A DNA stretch of 64,000 nucleotides from Prolixibacteraceae bacterium (GCA_947475715.1 CANJNY010000002.1:1-64000); one strand, 5' to 3'. Counted from the first letter of the stretch, positions 53,201 to 61,533 are shown. Numbers and translations: made by a program. Notes: generated by a model from the sequence alone, not told the origin.

Positions 53201-53893
53201 TGAGTTAAGAAATGCTTCAACCGTTTGACCGGATAGGGTTCTTCCGCTGGCATCGGTGATGGTTCCGGAGATCATCACATCAACTGTAATTTTTCTGCTT
53301 TCAAGGACTTCCTCAATGGCCATCATGGCTGCTTTTGCATTTAGGGTGTCGAAGATTGTCTCTACCAGTAGGATATCGACACCGCCGTCTAGCAGACCCT
53401 CTACCTGTTCGTGATATGATTCTTTCATTTCAGCGAAGGTGATGGCTCGGTATCCGGCGTCATTTACATCGGGCGACATTGAACACGTTTTGTTCGTTGG
53501 TCCGATAGCACCTGCAACATAGCGAGGTTTATCCGGAGTTGAGTATTTTAGAGCTGCTTCGTGTGCAATTTGTGCTGAGCATTTATTGATCTCATAAACA
53601 TATTCTTCCAAGCCATAATCAGCCTGGGAGACACGAGTGGCATTAAAGGTATTTGTTGCAACGATATCTGCACCTGCTTCAAGGAAGCCTTCATGAATTT
53701 CCCGAATTACTGAAGGTCTGGTGATTGAAAGAAGGTCGTTATCCCCTTTTAGGGGTGAAGGCCATGTTATAAAACGGTCGCCACGAAAATCTTCTTCTGT
53801 TAATTTTACCCGTTGAATCATTGTTCCCATTGCGCCATCCAGCACCAGAATCCGATGTTTCAATTCCTTCCGTATATTGCTTTCTCTAATCAT
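50225..53893 (-). CDS. metH: Cobalamin-dependent methionine synthase
   Basis: Transfers a methyl group from methyltetrahydrofolate to homocysteine using cobalamin. The 1222 residues form all four modules: the homocysteine domain with zinc ligands Cys244 and Cys307/Cys308 ([13 protein letters not shown]), the pterin domain ([15 protein letters not shown] and [13 protein letters not shown]-type segment), the B12 domain with the cobalt-ligand motif [11 protein letters not shown] near residue 760 and the [11 protein letters not shown] region, and the AdoMet activation domain with [15 protein letters not shown]. It is complete. The coding strand is visibly more GC-rich than the preceding genes. 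A long 5' leader runs to a promoter at 54151. Confidence 0.98.
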   Translation of the reverse strand: MIRESNIRKELKHRILVLDGAMGTMIQRVKLTEEDFRGDRFITWPSPLKGDNDLLSITRPSVIREIHEGFLEAGADIVATNTFNATRVSQADYGLEEYVYEINKCSAQIAHEAALKYSTPDKPRYVAGAIGPTNKTCSMSPDVNDAGYRAITFAEMKESYHEQVEGLLDGGVDILLVETIFDTLNAKAAMMAIEEVLESRKITVDVMISGTITDASGRTLSGQTVEAFLNSLSHINLLTIGLNCSLGAKELRPYLEELSRKAPFYISAHPNAGLPNQFGEYDETPQMMGVYVQDFFEGRMVNIIGGCCGTTPEHIRELAFLAAKAKPHKPTKPEIATRLSGLEPLTVDKNTNFINIGERCNVAGSIKFARLIREEKYEEALAIAREMVDGGAQVIDVNMDDAMLDAEKEMVRFLHLLMSEPDMAKLPVMVDSSKWSVIEAGLQCLQGKAIVNSISLKEGEELFKECARKIKKYGAAAVIMAFDEKGQASTLEDRIRICKRAYDILVNEVHFPPQDIIFDPNVLTVGTGIEEHNNYALDFIKATKWIKENLPYAKVSGGISNVSFSFRGNNTIREAFHSVFLYHAIAAGLDMGIVNPGMLQIYDEIPKDLLEYVEDVILNRRADSTERILAFSENIAARGKKEEKTEEWRLQDVKERIQHALIKGITEFIEEDIAELLPEYNSAIRVIEEPLMDGMNRVGDLFGSGKMFLPQVIKSARVMKKAVAFLQPYIEQDKLDLKQAPTEKKKILMATVKGDVHDIGKNIVGVVLACNNYDVIDLGVMVPAEKILDKAIEENADIIGLSGLITPSLEEMAHVAHEMERRGFKVPLMIGGATTSKIHTAVKIAPQYSQTVVYVKDASRAVQVVSSLLAKDKDYLESIKTEYKELRATHSAKKPKEYLSLANARKNAFNPGWNDSMVYPPVKTGIQVFDNYPLEELRHYIDWTFFFIAWEFRGKFPAIFDDPKQGAEVRKLYDEANHFLDEIIAKKMIAAKGVVGIWPANTLGDDIELYSDESRQAIAGTFHHLRQQQKRAANLPNYCLSDFVAPKNSGIADYCGGFAVTAGIGVAEWVEKFKKEGNDYQAILLESLADRLAEAFAERLHERVRKEFWGYAPNENLSPLDLINCKYQGIRPAAGYPACPEHSEKKVLFDMLGASEKADIHLTEHFSMYPTASVCGQYFAHPNAVYFGLEKVEKDQIADFAKRKNVAIEYIEKFLPSNLSYK

Positions 53894-54150
53894 TTTATTT
53901 TTTGTAATCTCTTTTTCGATAATATTTCCGGTTTATACGAAACCGTGACAAGTTTATAACAAGTGAGTGGCGTAAATGATCACTTACAAATGATATTATT
54001 TATTTCTATTACCTGAACTATTGAATTTAGGCTGTATCCATTAACATTCGTGTTATTTCTGCCACTACAATTTTGCCGTCGTAAATCATGCGATTGGAGG
54101 TTGATTTTTATCCTCGGTAGCCTTCCTTTATACTGGTGAAAGAAGTCGGG
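53894..54150 (-). promoter_or_regulatory. Long untranslated leader of metH, possible riboswitch-like RNA
   Basis: About 250 bases lie between the -7 element and the metH ATG. The promoter-proximal 110 bases (about 54035-54145) are GC-richer than the rest and contain possible stems, such as GAGG/CCTC and CTAC/GTAG, and short GC motifs including GGCTACCG. I do not recognise an S-box, SAM-II, SAH or cobalamin riboswitch. No open frame of note is present. Confidence 0.4.
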
Positions 54151-54158
54151 CAAAGGTA
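54151..54158 (-). promoter_or_regulatory. Bacteroidota -7 element for metH
   Basis: CAAAGGTA on the plus strand reads TAccTTTG leftward. A TTG is 17 bases further upstream, somewhat closer than the usual 19-21. It is the best promoter candidate for metH and implies a leader of about 250 bases. Confidence 0.5.
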
Positions 54159-54301
54159 GGAATTTTTTTTGGCAACAATTTTACCTTCTAATGATCTAAA
54201 AATCAGATTTTAAATATATGTTTGTACAAATATTATGTGTGACTTACGATTTGTACAAAATGTGAATAAAAAGGTTTAAAGATTCTGAATTAGTGTTATT
54301 T

Positions 54302-54856
54302 GCATTGCAGTATCCTGTTGTAATGATTACCGGATCTCTTTAGGCCGGGAACACATTCTTGGCGCAAAGGTGTTTTCCTAATAAGCCCTATTTTTCGCAG
54401 GAAAATCCCGATATAAGGTAGCAAATCACAGCTGATCCACGTGCATTTTTTTCAGCTAATCCGGATGGGGCAATTATAGATTAATTTCAGCGTTATCCGG
54501 ATATTCTCTCCTATATTCATGGCATGGTTGATTAAAAAAGACAAAAAGGGCAGTTTATACTTAGGGGCAGTATGAAACTTATGTTGAGCGTGATATTCGT
54601 CAACTTTTCTGAAACCCATCCACTTGGTGGAGTGTTGTTTGAAAATATGGTGATTTTGGAGTTATTGAAGAATCGGTTTAATGCGGGTTTGGCTAATAAT
54701 CTGTAATTCACATCTCTTAAAGGTCTTGATTATTTGAGAAAACTAATACCCGACCCTATTTCAAACTCCAATTTGATTTATGCCGGAGAACAGCAGATGA
54801 CAATTAATGGTCACCGAATTATGAATTACAAAAATCTGAGTTTTATAAAAAGATGA
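54302..54856 (+). pseudogene. Decayed AAA ATPase (DUF4143 family)
   Basis: Plus-strand translation gives recognisable pieces of a DUF4143 ATPase interrupted by stops and losing its middle. The first frame reads ALQYPVVMITG, a stop where a Walker-A residue should be, LAQRCFPNKPYFSQENPDIR, a stop, ADPRAFFSANPDGAIID, a stop, FQRYPDILSYIHGMVD, a stop, and KRQKGQFILRG. After a shift come YETYVERDIRQLF, then ETHPLGGVLFENMVILELL and RFNAGLANNL, a stop, then LKGLDYLRKLIPDPIS and LIYAGEQQMTINGHRIMNY to the natural C-terminus. Intact relatives are near 400 residues; about half remains here. Confidence 0.85.
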
Positions 54857-55530
54857 TTATAAAAGAGATTGGTGAGGTTTTATCTCAGAAAAAAGGTGTC
54901 TTTTTTGATATGGATGGTGTGCTTTACGATTCGATGGGTGCGCATGCGGATGCGTGGAATAAGGCATTTCACCATTTTGGTATAGATTTCCCGCGTGAGA
55001 TGGTCTACCAGAATGAGGGGCGAACAGCGAAATCGACAATAAATCTTGTATTTCAAAAGAACGAAGATCGGTTAGCTACAGATTTTGAGATTGAACAGAT
55101 CTATTCGAAGAAGACTGAGATTATTGCCGCCTATCCTGATGCGGTTCCTTTTGAAGGAGCGCTGATGTTGATGGCTGATCTTAAAAGAGAGGGGAAAGCA
55201 ATCTGGGTTGTTACCGGTTCATCGCAGGATAAATATCTTGAGGCATTGCTTAATGATTTCAAAGATTATATTTCGGCAGATCGGATTATTTCAGGCAAAA
55301 ATGTGAAGCATGGTAAGCCTCATCCTGAACCTTATCTTGCGGCATTGGACAAATCGGGATTTTTGGCTCATGAGGTACTTGTGATTGAAAATGCACCTTT
55401 GGGTGTAGAATCAGCAAAAGCTGCCGGAATATTTACTGTTGCCATTAATACCGGAATATTGGATGACCGGATTTTATGGGAATCAGGTGCGGACTTGCTC
55501 TTTAGTGACTGGCAAAATTTGGTTGAATAG
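54853..55530 (+). CDS. HAD family phosphatase/beta-phosphoglucomutase-like
   Basis: A 225-residue HAD hydrolase of the phosphoglucomutase-like subfamily. Motif I is FFDMDGVLYDSM with nucleophile Asp19 and Asp21, motif II is the Thr/Ser of WVVTGSSQDKYL, motif III Lys in KHGKPHPEPY, and motif IV VLVIENAPLGVESAKAAGI. The cap domain (residues about 25-85) is helical. Substrate is probably a sugar phosphate, not predictable. Its ATG overlaps the last codons of the DUF4143 pseudogene, so translation once may have been coupled to it; now it may rely on another promoter. Confidence 0.9.
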   Translation: MIIKEIGEVLSQKKGVFFDMDGVLYDSMGAHADAWNKAFHHFGIDFPREMVYQNEGRTAKSTINLVFQKNEDRLATDFEIEQIYSKKTEIIAAYPDAVPFEGALMLMADLKREGKAIWVVTGSSQDKYLEALLNDFKDYISADRIISGKNVKHGKPHPEPYLAALDKSGFLAHEVLVIENAPLGVESAKAAGIFTVAINTGILDDRILWESGADLLFSDWQNLVE

Positions 55531-55684
55531 TTTATTTATGGTAAACATTCGGTAAATACTTATGCATATCGATTCCGTACACTAATTTTATCGTATGCTA
55601 AAAACTCAATCCGGATACGAAATGAATTTTCACGCTACTGTATTGGAATTAAATAGAAAGTTCGCTTTTAAAATAAGATTATGT

Positions 55685-55692
55685 TATCTTTG
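55685..55692 (+). promoter_or_regulatory. Bacteroidota -7 element for the DoxX fusion gene
   Basis: TAtcTTTG is located 87 bases before the ATG at 55780. A weak TTCG is near the -33 position (55661-55664). The rest of the 55531-55779 gap shows nothing else. Confidence 0.4.
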
Positions 55693-55779
55693 GTTGACCT
55701 GATTTAGTTTCTGAAATAGTATCTGGTTTAACCCCAGGTTATGTATATTTTGATTGGAAACCTTTAACCAACAGAATAG

Positions 55780-57318
55780 ATGAAGAACATCACCCAAACT
55801 GATCTGAAAAGGGTTCTTCTAACCCTGCTCCGAATGGCCATTGGCTGGCATTTTTTCTATGAAGGAGTTGTGAAACTGTTTGCCGAAAAGTGGAGTGCCT
55901 ATTCATTTCTGGCCAATACCTCCGGTTTTTTATCCGGTTTCTATCATTGGTTATCCTCTTCACAAGTGATGATGAAAGCTATTGATATCCTGAATATTTA
56001 TGGTTTGATAATTATCGGATTGGGGTTATTCATAGGATTGTTAATACGTTTTTCCGCTATTGCCGGTGCCCTTCTACTTACCCTTTATTATTTTGCTTAT
56101 CCTCCTTTTGGTCCATCCTTATTCGGATTGGGTGAAGGTCATCTGTATATTGTTGACAAATTATTTATTGAGGCTACAGCACTTATTTTTCTTGCTTTTA
56201 CAAAGGAGGCTGGATTTGGAATAGACTTGCTTTGGCTTAGGTTGAAAATTTTGAAAAAGTGGGGCACTGTTTCGAAAGATCACTCTGCCGATCTGGATAT
56301 TAAAAGTCGCAGGGAGGCTCTAAAAAATTTGTTTACCATACCGGCACTTGGTTTGATGGGGTGGGGAGCTTTTAATAACAGTAAAAGGTATGATGTTGAT
56401 GTGATGACCGGAGCCACAATCCAGGTAAAATCGACAGCACTCGCTGAACTCAAAGGAGACCTTCCAAAAGGGAAAATTGGCAAACATCAAATCAGCAGGT
56501 TGGTTGCAGGAGGAAATTTAATCGGTGGCTGGGCTCATTCACGCGACCTAATTTATGTCTCTTCTTTATTTAAAGCTTATAATACAGAGAAGAAGGTTTA
56601 TGAAACATTGATGTTAGCGGAAAGTGCCGGTATTGATACTATAAATATTGGGTTTGTTTCCAATCCGTTGATGGCCAAATACAAGAAAGCCACAGGAAGT
56701 AAAATAAAGGTTATATCGCAGGTCGCGCCGAATATGAAGAGTGGGGATATTTTTGAACAGATCAATGGTGCTATGGATAATGGTGCTGATATTCTTCAGA
56801 TACAGGGAAATTGGTGCGACTGGCTTGTTCGTGACCGGAAAACGGAGATCATAGAAAAGATGATGAGCCGGATTCGTGAACATGGCTTAACTGTTGGGTT
56901 AGCTGCTCATAGTGTGGAATCTTTAATTCGGTGTGAAGAATTGGGTATAATACCTGATTACTATATGAAAACGATGCATCACGATAATTACTGGTCGGCA
57001 CATCCGAGGGAAAATCGTGTTATGTTTGAGGTTGACGGGAAGACAAACCTGGATCATAACAAATGGCATGACAACTGTTTTTGTTTGTTTCCTGAAAGGA
57101 CTGTGGATTTTGTTACCAGGACTAAAGTTCCTGTGATGGGGTTTAAGGTTTTGGCGGCGGGAGCGATTGAGCCAGAAGATGGATTCCGCTGGGCATTTGA
57201 GAATGGGGCGGATTTTGTTTGTGTCGGGATGTTTGATTTCCAGATTGTCAATAATGTAAATGTGACGATGGATATTCTTAAGAATTTACCAAACCGCAAG
57301 AGGGAATGGTTTGGGTAG
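55780..57318 (+). CDS. DoxX membrane domain fused to a TIM-barrel-like domain
   Basis: A 512-residue two-part protein. Residues 1-150 are a DoxX-type membrane unit (LLRMAIGWHFFYEGVVKLFAEKWSA, four hydrophobic segments). Residues 177-178 are a twin arginine in SRREALKNLF, followed by the hydrophobic TIPALGLMGWGAF, resembling an internal Tat signal or anchor. Residues about 230-512 resemble the metal-independent aldo/keto-reductase or epimerase-type barrel seen in Bacteroidota and Planctomycetes proteins: GGNLIGGWAHSRDLIYVSSLF, ADILQIQGNWCDW, DYYMKTMHHDNYWSAH and VPVMGFKVLAAGAIEPEDGF. The domain would face the periplasm. Function unknown. Confidence 0.8.
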   Translation: MKNITQTDLKRVLLTLLRMAIGWHFFYEGVVKLFAEKWSAYSFLANTSGFLSGFYHWLSSSQVMMKAIDILNIYGLIIIGLGLFIGLLIRFSAIAGALLLTLYYFAYPPFGPSLFGLGEGHLYIVDKLFIEATALIFLAFTKEAGFGIDLLWLRLKILKKWGTVSKDHSADLDIKSRREALKNLFTIPALGLMGWGAFNNSKRYDVDVMTGATIQVKSTALAELKGDLPKGKIGKHQISRLVAGGNLIGGWAHSRDLIYVSSLFKAYNTEKKVYETLMLAESAGIDTINIGFVSNPLMAKYKKATGSKIKVISQVAPNMKSGDIFEQINGAMDNGADILQIQGNWCDWLVRDRKTEIIEKMMSRIREHGLTVGLAAHSVESLIRCEELGIIPDYYMKTMHHDNYWSAHPRENRVMFEVDGKTNLDHNKWHDNCFCLFPERTVDFVTRTKVPVMGFKVLAAGAIEPEDGFRWAFENGADFVCVGMFDFQIVNNVNVTMDILKNLPNRKREWFG

Positions 57319-57335
57319 GTCGATAAATTGTTTTC

Positions 57336-57435
57336 GCCACCAAAGCACCATCCCGCACTTGCGGGACCAAAAAGGCACCAAAGAAATTCGTAGATATAAT
57401 TTTGGTGGAATTATGAGTGTTGGTGACTTGGTGGC
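57336..57435. repeat. About 100-base element with imperfect terminal inverted repeats and internal hairpin
   Basis: GCCACCAAAGCACC at 57336-57349 and the complement of GGTGACTTGGTGGC at 57422-57435 agree at 12 of 14 positions. A perfect 7-bp hairpin TCCCGCA/TGCGGGA lies at 57351-57366, and the sequence GGCACCAAAG recurs at 57374. This resembles palindromic intergenic repeats of Bacteroidota genomes. It lies between the DoxX fusion gene and the converging NmrA-like gene. Confidence 0.45.
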
Positions 57436-57479
57436 CTTGTTATTATTTGGGATTTTTAATACTGCAGGCTATTTGGGAA

Positions 57480-58370
57480 CTACGCTTGAGCATATATGGC
57501 TGCAAAAACAGGTGCAAAAGCTTCGAATTTGGTTTTGCCAAACTCTGCCGGTGAATTGTTAATGTAATCTGATGCCATCTCACCGCTGCGCATGGCGGCG
57601 CCCATTTCGGCATAGTTTTCGGCAACTTCGAGTGGAAGACCAGCCTGGGTCATACCTGCGATGGTTTCATCATCCTTGAAATTTATCCATTTAAGATCAG
57701 GTTTTCCAATTGCATATCCTAAAATTGCAGCCACTTCATCGGTAGTTTTTTCATCACTTGTTACATAACGAACACTTTTTCCTGAGAAAGAGAGTCCAAG
57801 CAACTCCTCTGCCGCAGCTTCGGCAATATCATTCGGATGAACTAATACAAGCAAAGCGCTTTCGCCATAGTTTCCTCCGATGATTCCCATGTGTTTAATC
57901 ATTCCGATATTGCCCAGAAAATTGGTATAGAAAAATCCAGGGCGGAGGTGTTTTACATTTACACCTACGAGCCCGTCAAGAGCTTTTTCAACGAAAAACA
58001 ATCCGCTAACCGGACCGCAACCTTCGCGCATGTGAGCGCCAATGCTGCTTAAGTTAACGACATTTTTAACGTCGGAGACCTGAATGGCGGAGGCGTAATT
58101 TTCACCGATTCCGGCGATATATTTTTTCCAGTTACTGCTGCCAAAGTTTGGTGGAACCATGGTGTAAACAGCATCAGCACCTCTGAATGTTTCTGTTAAA
58201 AAAGCAACATCTTCGACAGAACCAATAGCTGCCTTAGCACCAATGGCTTCAATCTGTTCTGTTTTATCGGCCTTGCTACTGATAACTGTAACGTTGTGTC
58301 CGGCTGCGATCAACTGCTCAGCAAGGGGTTTGCTGATATTTCCCAATGAACCTGTTATTACGTAATTCAT
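57480..58370 (-). CDS. NmrA-like NAD(P)-binding protein (atypical SDR)
   Basis: A 296-residue Rossmann-fold protein with the N-terminal motif MNYVITGSLGNISKPLAEQL, where the Gly pattern departs from the strict GxxGxxG. It has ADAVYTMVPPNFGSSNWKKY and KNVVNLSSIGAHMREGCGPVSGLFFVEKALDG, typical of NmrA/atypical SDR proteins that sense redox state or act as quinone oxidoreductases. The C-terminal half (VRYVTSDEKTTDEVAAILGYAIGKPDLKW) also fits. It lacks the YxxxK catalytic pair. It converges with the DoxX fusion gene. Function not deducible. Confidence 0.85.
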   Translation of the reverse strand: MNYVITGSLGNISKPLAEQLIAAGHNVTVISSKADKTEQIEAIGAKAAIGSVEDVAFLTETFRGADAVYTMVPPNFGSSNWKKYIAGIGENYASAIQVSDVKNVVNLSSIGAHMREGCGPVSGLFFVEKALDGLVGVNVKHLRPGFFYTNFLGNIGMIKHMGIIGGNYGESALLVLVHPNDIAEAAAEELLGLSFSGKSVRYVTSDEKTTDEVAAILGYAIGKPDLKWINFKDDETIAGMTQAGLPLEVAENYAEMGAAMRSGEMASDYINNSPAEFGKTKFEAFAPVFAAIYAQA

Positions 58371-58476
58371 AGTTTTGAATATTAAATGTGTTGAAATAGA
58401 ACATGTAAGATACGAAAAAGTTTGGGTTAAATAAGTATTATTTTTATTTACCTTTCGGAATATTTAATCATAAGCT

Positions 58477-59868
58477 ATGCGTTTAAAACTACACTTACTT
58501 ATTTGTTTATCTGTTTGCACGTTTGCTGTTGTAAGGCTTTCGGCACAGGTACCTTACAAAGCGACCTGGGAATCACTCGACACCCATAAAATGCCGTCCT
58601 GGTATGATGATGCCAAAATCGGACTCAGCATGCACTGGGGTGTTTACGCTGTTCCGGCCTGGGCGCCTCGTGAGAATGGACTTTCGTATGCCGAATGGTA
58701 CGGAAACCGCATGCACGAGAAGGGGAGTCCTGCTGTTGATTACCATCGTGATAATTATGGGGCAAATTTTACCTATGATGATTTTATACCGCAATGGAGA
58801 GCTGAAAACTATAACCCCTCTGAATGGGCAAAGTTTGCCAAAAACATGGGGGCAAATTATATGTTTATCACCTCCAAGCATCATGACGGTTTCTGTTTAT
58901 GGCCTTCAAAATATACGGACCGTAATGCGATGAAGATGGGTCCGCACAAAGATTTGCTGGGTCAGTTTGTTGAGGCTGGACGTAAAGAGAACCTTAAAGT
59001 TGGATTTTATTACTCACTTTACGAATGGTATAATCCACTTTATACAGGTAAAGATATTCCTTATGCCGGTTTGAAGAAGGTAAATAACTATGTTGATGAT
59101 TTTATGGTTCTGCAGATCAAGGAGCTTATAGATCTTTATCATCCTGACTTCATGTATTTTGATGGCGAGTGGGACCACCCCGAATCGTTCTGGAAGATGA
59201 AGCAGGTAGTTGCATGGTATTACAATGAGGCTGCAAAAAGGAATCAGGAGGTTTTTGTGAATGACCGGTTTGGAAAAGATGAGCGGGGGAAACATGGAGA
59301 TTTGTATAATGTTGAATATGACGGAGAGAAAGGTAGCGAAGGTTTACTTTCCCACAATTGGTCGTACTGGCAGGGGATTGCCAAGACATTTGGGTATAAT
59401 CAGGACACTGATCCGCAAGACTGTCTGTCGCCGAAGCAGTTTATTGATAAGGTGATTAAGGGGGTGAGTCACAACGGCAATTTCGATATCAACGTTGGGC
59501 CGACAGCTGCCGGACAGATTCCGGAATACGAGCAATATCCTCTTTTAAAACTGGGGGAATGGTTAAAAACTAATGGTGAAGCTATTTATGGCACCCGTTA
59601 CTGGAAGGTTAAACAGCTGGAGGGGGATGCCTGTTTTACCTCAAAGGGAGATTATGTTTATGCTATTTTTCTTAAATGGCAGGGTGAGGAGTTTAAACTG
59701 AAATCGGTGAAGCCGGTTGAGGGTTCGAAAATCACGATGCTTGGTGTTCCCGGAGACCTTAATTGGAAATGGGATGCCACAAATGGTTTAACAATTACTT
59801 ATCCACGGCAGAAGGCGCGTCCGACTTCATGCAGTTATGCGTGGGCGTTTAAGATTAAGGTGAAATAA
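58477..59868 (+). CDS. Alpha-L-fucosidase (GH29)
   Basis: Releases terminal alpha-L-fucose from glycans. The 463-residue protein has a signal peptide (LHLLICLSVCTFAVVRLSAQ) and the GH29 barrel: YDDAKIGLSMHWGVYAVPAW, FAKNMGANYMFITSKHHDGFCLW, GFYYSLYEWYNP and the nucleophile motif DFMYFDGEW with Asp229. It ends with a beta-sandwich domain (VYAIFLKWQGEEFKLKSVKPVEGSKI). The acid/base residue cannot be assigned by eye. No SusC/D pair is adjacent, so it may act on host or self glycans. Confidence 0.95.
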   Translation: MRLKLHLLICLSVCTFAVVRLSAQVPYKATWESLDTHKMPSWYDDAKIGLSMHWGVYAVPAWAPRENGLSYAEWYGNRMHEKGSPAVDYHRDNYGANFTYDDFIPQWRAENYNPSEWAKFAKNMGANYMFITSKHHDGFCLWPSKYTDRNAMKMGPHKDLLGQFVEAGRKENLKVGFYYSLYEWYNPLYTGKDIPYAGLKKVNNYVDDFMVLQIKELIDLYHPDFMYFDGEWDHPESFWKMKQVVAWYYNEAAKRNQEVFVNDRFGKDERGKHGDLYNVEYDGEKGSEGLLSHNWSYWQGIAKTFGYNQDTDPQDCLSPKQFIDKVIKGVSHNGNFDINVGPTAAGQIPEYEQYPLLKLGEWLKTNGEAIYGTRYWKVKQLEGDACFTSKGDYVYAIFLKWQGEEFKLKSVKPVEGSKITMLGVPGDLNWKWDATNGLTITYPRQKARPTSCSYAWAFKIKVK

Positions 59869-59877
59869 ATGATTCAG

Positions 59878-59906
59878 ACCTGACAGGTTTTTAAAACCTG
59901 TCAGGT
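59878..59906. terminator. 14-bp perfect inverted repeat after the fucosidase gene
   Basis: ACCTGACAGGTTTT at 59878-59891 pairs exactly with AAAACCTGTCAGGT at 59893-59906 around one base, followed by TT. It is 9 bases after the stop and 14 before the next gene. It can act as a terminator, but its exact symmetry also resembles palindromic repeats common in Bacteroidota genomes. Confidence 0.6.
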
Positions 59907-59919
59907 TTATAAAATATAA

Positions 59920-61116
59920 TTGATGCAAGTAAGAGTCCCCTTAAAAGAGTTGAATTCGCGGATAGCCCGTTTTAGAAAACAGATGGATCACGATTATCCC
60001 TCCTGGGAGATTACTGCTGTATTTAGCAAGATCAATGTTTATTATTTTACAGGAACCATGCAGGAGGGGGTATTATTTATCCCACGAAATGACGATGCCG
60101 TCTATTGGGTACGCAGAAGTTATGAGCGGGCTGCGGAGGAGTCGTTGTTTCCCGTTATCAAACCTATGGAGAGCTACCGCGATGCCGCCGTTACGATGAA
60201 AAATCTTCCCGATACGGTTTATTTGGAGAAGGAGATTGTTCCGATAGCCATGTTACAGCGGTTTCAGAAATATTTTCCATTTTCGATAGTTGAATCGGCA
60301 GATTTACAGATTAGTAAGATCCGGTCGATCAAGAGTAACTATGAACTGGCGTTGATGGAAGAGTCGGGAAAGATCCATCAGCGGGTTACCGAGGAGCTGG
60401 TACCTGGTCTTTTGAGGGAGGGGATGAGTGAATTGGAGTTCTTCAGCGATCTCTATTCTACTTTAATTCATGAGGGGCATCATGGGGTTGCCCGTTTTGG
60501 GATGTTTGATACGGAATCAATTCTTGGACAGATCGCCTTTGGGGAGAGTTCCATTTTTCCCACTTCCTTTAATGGTCCGGGTGGAAATTACGGGATGTCA
60601 CCGGCTGTTCCGATTCATGGGAGCCGCGACCGGAAATTGCTTAAAGGCGACCTGGTTTTTGTGGATGTGGCTTGCGGAATCGAAGGGTATCATACCGACA
60701 AAACAATGACCTATATGTTTGGAAAGTCGTTACCCGATGAGGCGATTCAGATTCATTTACAATGTGTTGATATTCAGAATAAAATAGCATCGATGCTAAA
60801 ACCGGGTTCAATCCCCTCGGTGATCTATAATGAGATTTTAGGAGAATTAAGCCCTGTGTTTCTCGAAAACTTTATGGGATTTGGGACACGTAAAGTGAAG
60901 TTTCTTGGTCATGGGATCGGTCTTACAATCGATGAAATGCCTGTGATAGCCAATGGTTTTGATGAGCCGATTCAGCAAGGGATGGTTTTTGCCGTTGAGC
61001 CGAAGAAGGGGATTCACCGAATCGGGATGGTTGGGATTGAGAATTCATTTGTAGTAACTCCGCACGGTGGACGGAGTATCACCGGAAATCATCCGGGGTT
61101 GTTGAAGGTGTATTAA
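59920..61116 (+). CDS. M24 family metallopeptidase (Xaa-Pro aminopeptidase-like)
   Basis: A 398-residue pita-bread metallopeptidase. The N-terminal creatinase-type domain (residues 1-140) is followed by the catalytic domain. The five metal ligands are recognisable: Asp in LVFVDVACGIEGYHTDKTMT (two Asp), His in LGHGIGLTIDEMP, Glu in VFAVEPKKG and Glu in GMVGIENSFVVTPHG. Length and layout fit prolidase or Xaa-Pro aminopeptidase. It has no signal peptide, so is cytoplasmic. The fucosidase gene upstream is on the same strand, with the palindrome between. A cluster of hairpins follows the stop. Confidence 0.92.
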   Translation: MMQVRVPLKELNSRIARFRKQMDHDYPSWEITAVFSKINVYYFTGTMQEGVLFIPRNDDAVYWVRRSYERAAEESLFPVIKPMESYRDAAVTMKNLPDTVYLEKEIVPIAMLQRFQKYFPFSIVESADLQISKIRSIKSNYELALMEESGKIHQRVTEELVPGLLREGMSELEFFSDLYSTLIHEGHHGVARFGMFDTESILGQIAFGESSIFPTSFNGPGGNYGMSPAVPIHGSRDRKLLKGDLVFVDVACGIEGYHTDKTMTYMFGKSLPDEAIQIHLQCVDIQNKIASMLKPGSIPSVIYNEILGELSPVFLENFMGFGTRKVKFLGHGIGLTIDEMPVIANGFDEPIQQGMVFAVEPKKGIHRIGMVGIENSFVVTPHGGRSITGNHPGLLKVY

Positions 61117-61125
61117 TTGGGTGCT

Positions 61126-61258
61126 GCGATTTTCAATCGCGTAAATAATAATTCATCATTTACCAAAAAGGCGAATACAATTCGCCTGACCCAGGTCCCG
61201 CGATTTTCAATCGCGAATAAAAACAACAGGCGATTTTTAATCGCCTGTTGTTTTTATT
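61126..61258. repeat. Cluster of four hairpins, the last a 20-bp terminator
   Basis: Four hairpins in 133 bases: GCGATT-type at 61126-61140, AGGCGAAT/ATTCGCCT at 61169-61187, CGCGATT/AATCGCG at 61199-61215, and a 20-bp perfect stem at 61216-61235 with 61239-61258. The first, third and last share the GCGATT...AATCGC core. The final stem reaches into the stop codon of the leftward gene at 61257 and, with its flanking T and A runs, is probably a bidirectional terminator for the two convergent genes. The earlier copies look like repeated palindromic elements. Confidence 0.75.
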
Positions 61259-61514
61259 ATTTCTTTTTCTTTGTCAGAAAATAGGCAGCGCCTCCAAGGA
61301 CAACTACTGCACCTCCAACCAATAGCCAGGTTGTAGTGCAGCATCCTTTTGAAGTTTCTTCTTCGGCAGCTGCATTATAGAATACAGGTTTTGCTGCTTT
61401 ATCCGCATTTACTGAATCTTTTTTTGCAGCAGGTGTAGTTTGTGCCAAAGCAACACCTAAGCCGCTCAGGAATAAGATTCCTGCCATCATGAACATTAAA
61501 ATTGTTTTTTTCAT
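61257..61514 (-). CDS. Small secreted or membrane-anchored protein, hypothetical
   Basis: I choose ATG 61514 (MKKTILMFMMAGILFL) because the longer frame to 61607 overlaps the next gene and lacks a signal. The 85-residue protein has an N-terminal signal peptide (cleavage near ALAQ), a polar middle rich in Ala and Lys (TTPAAKKDSVNADKAAK), CCTT-type residues, and a C-terminal membrane segment (WLLVGGAVVVLGGAAYFLT) followed by KKKK. Architecture resembles small surface or OM-associated proteins. No family recognised. It is 19 bases after the GT39-like gene. Confidence 0.75.
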   Translation of the reverse strand: MKKTILMFMMAGILFLSGLGVALAQTTPAAKKDSVNADKAAKPVFYNAAAEEETSKGCCTTTWLLVGGAVVVLGGAAYFLTKKKK

Positions 61515-61533
61515 ACTTTCATTATTAAATTTA

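Noticed and set aside
53894-54150. S-box (SAM-I), SAM-II, SAH or cobalamin riboswitch in front of metH
   Set aside because: Conserved cores of these classes were looked for on the coding strand and not found; only short weak stems are present.
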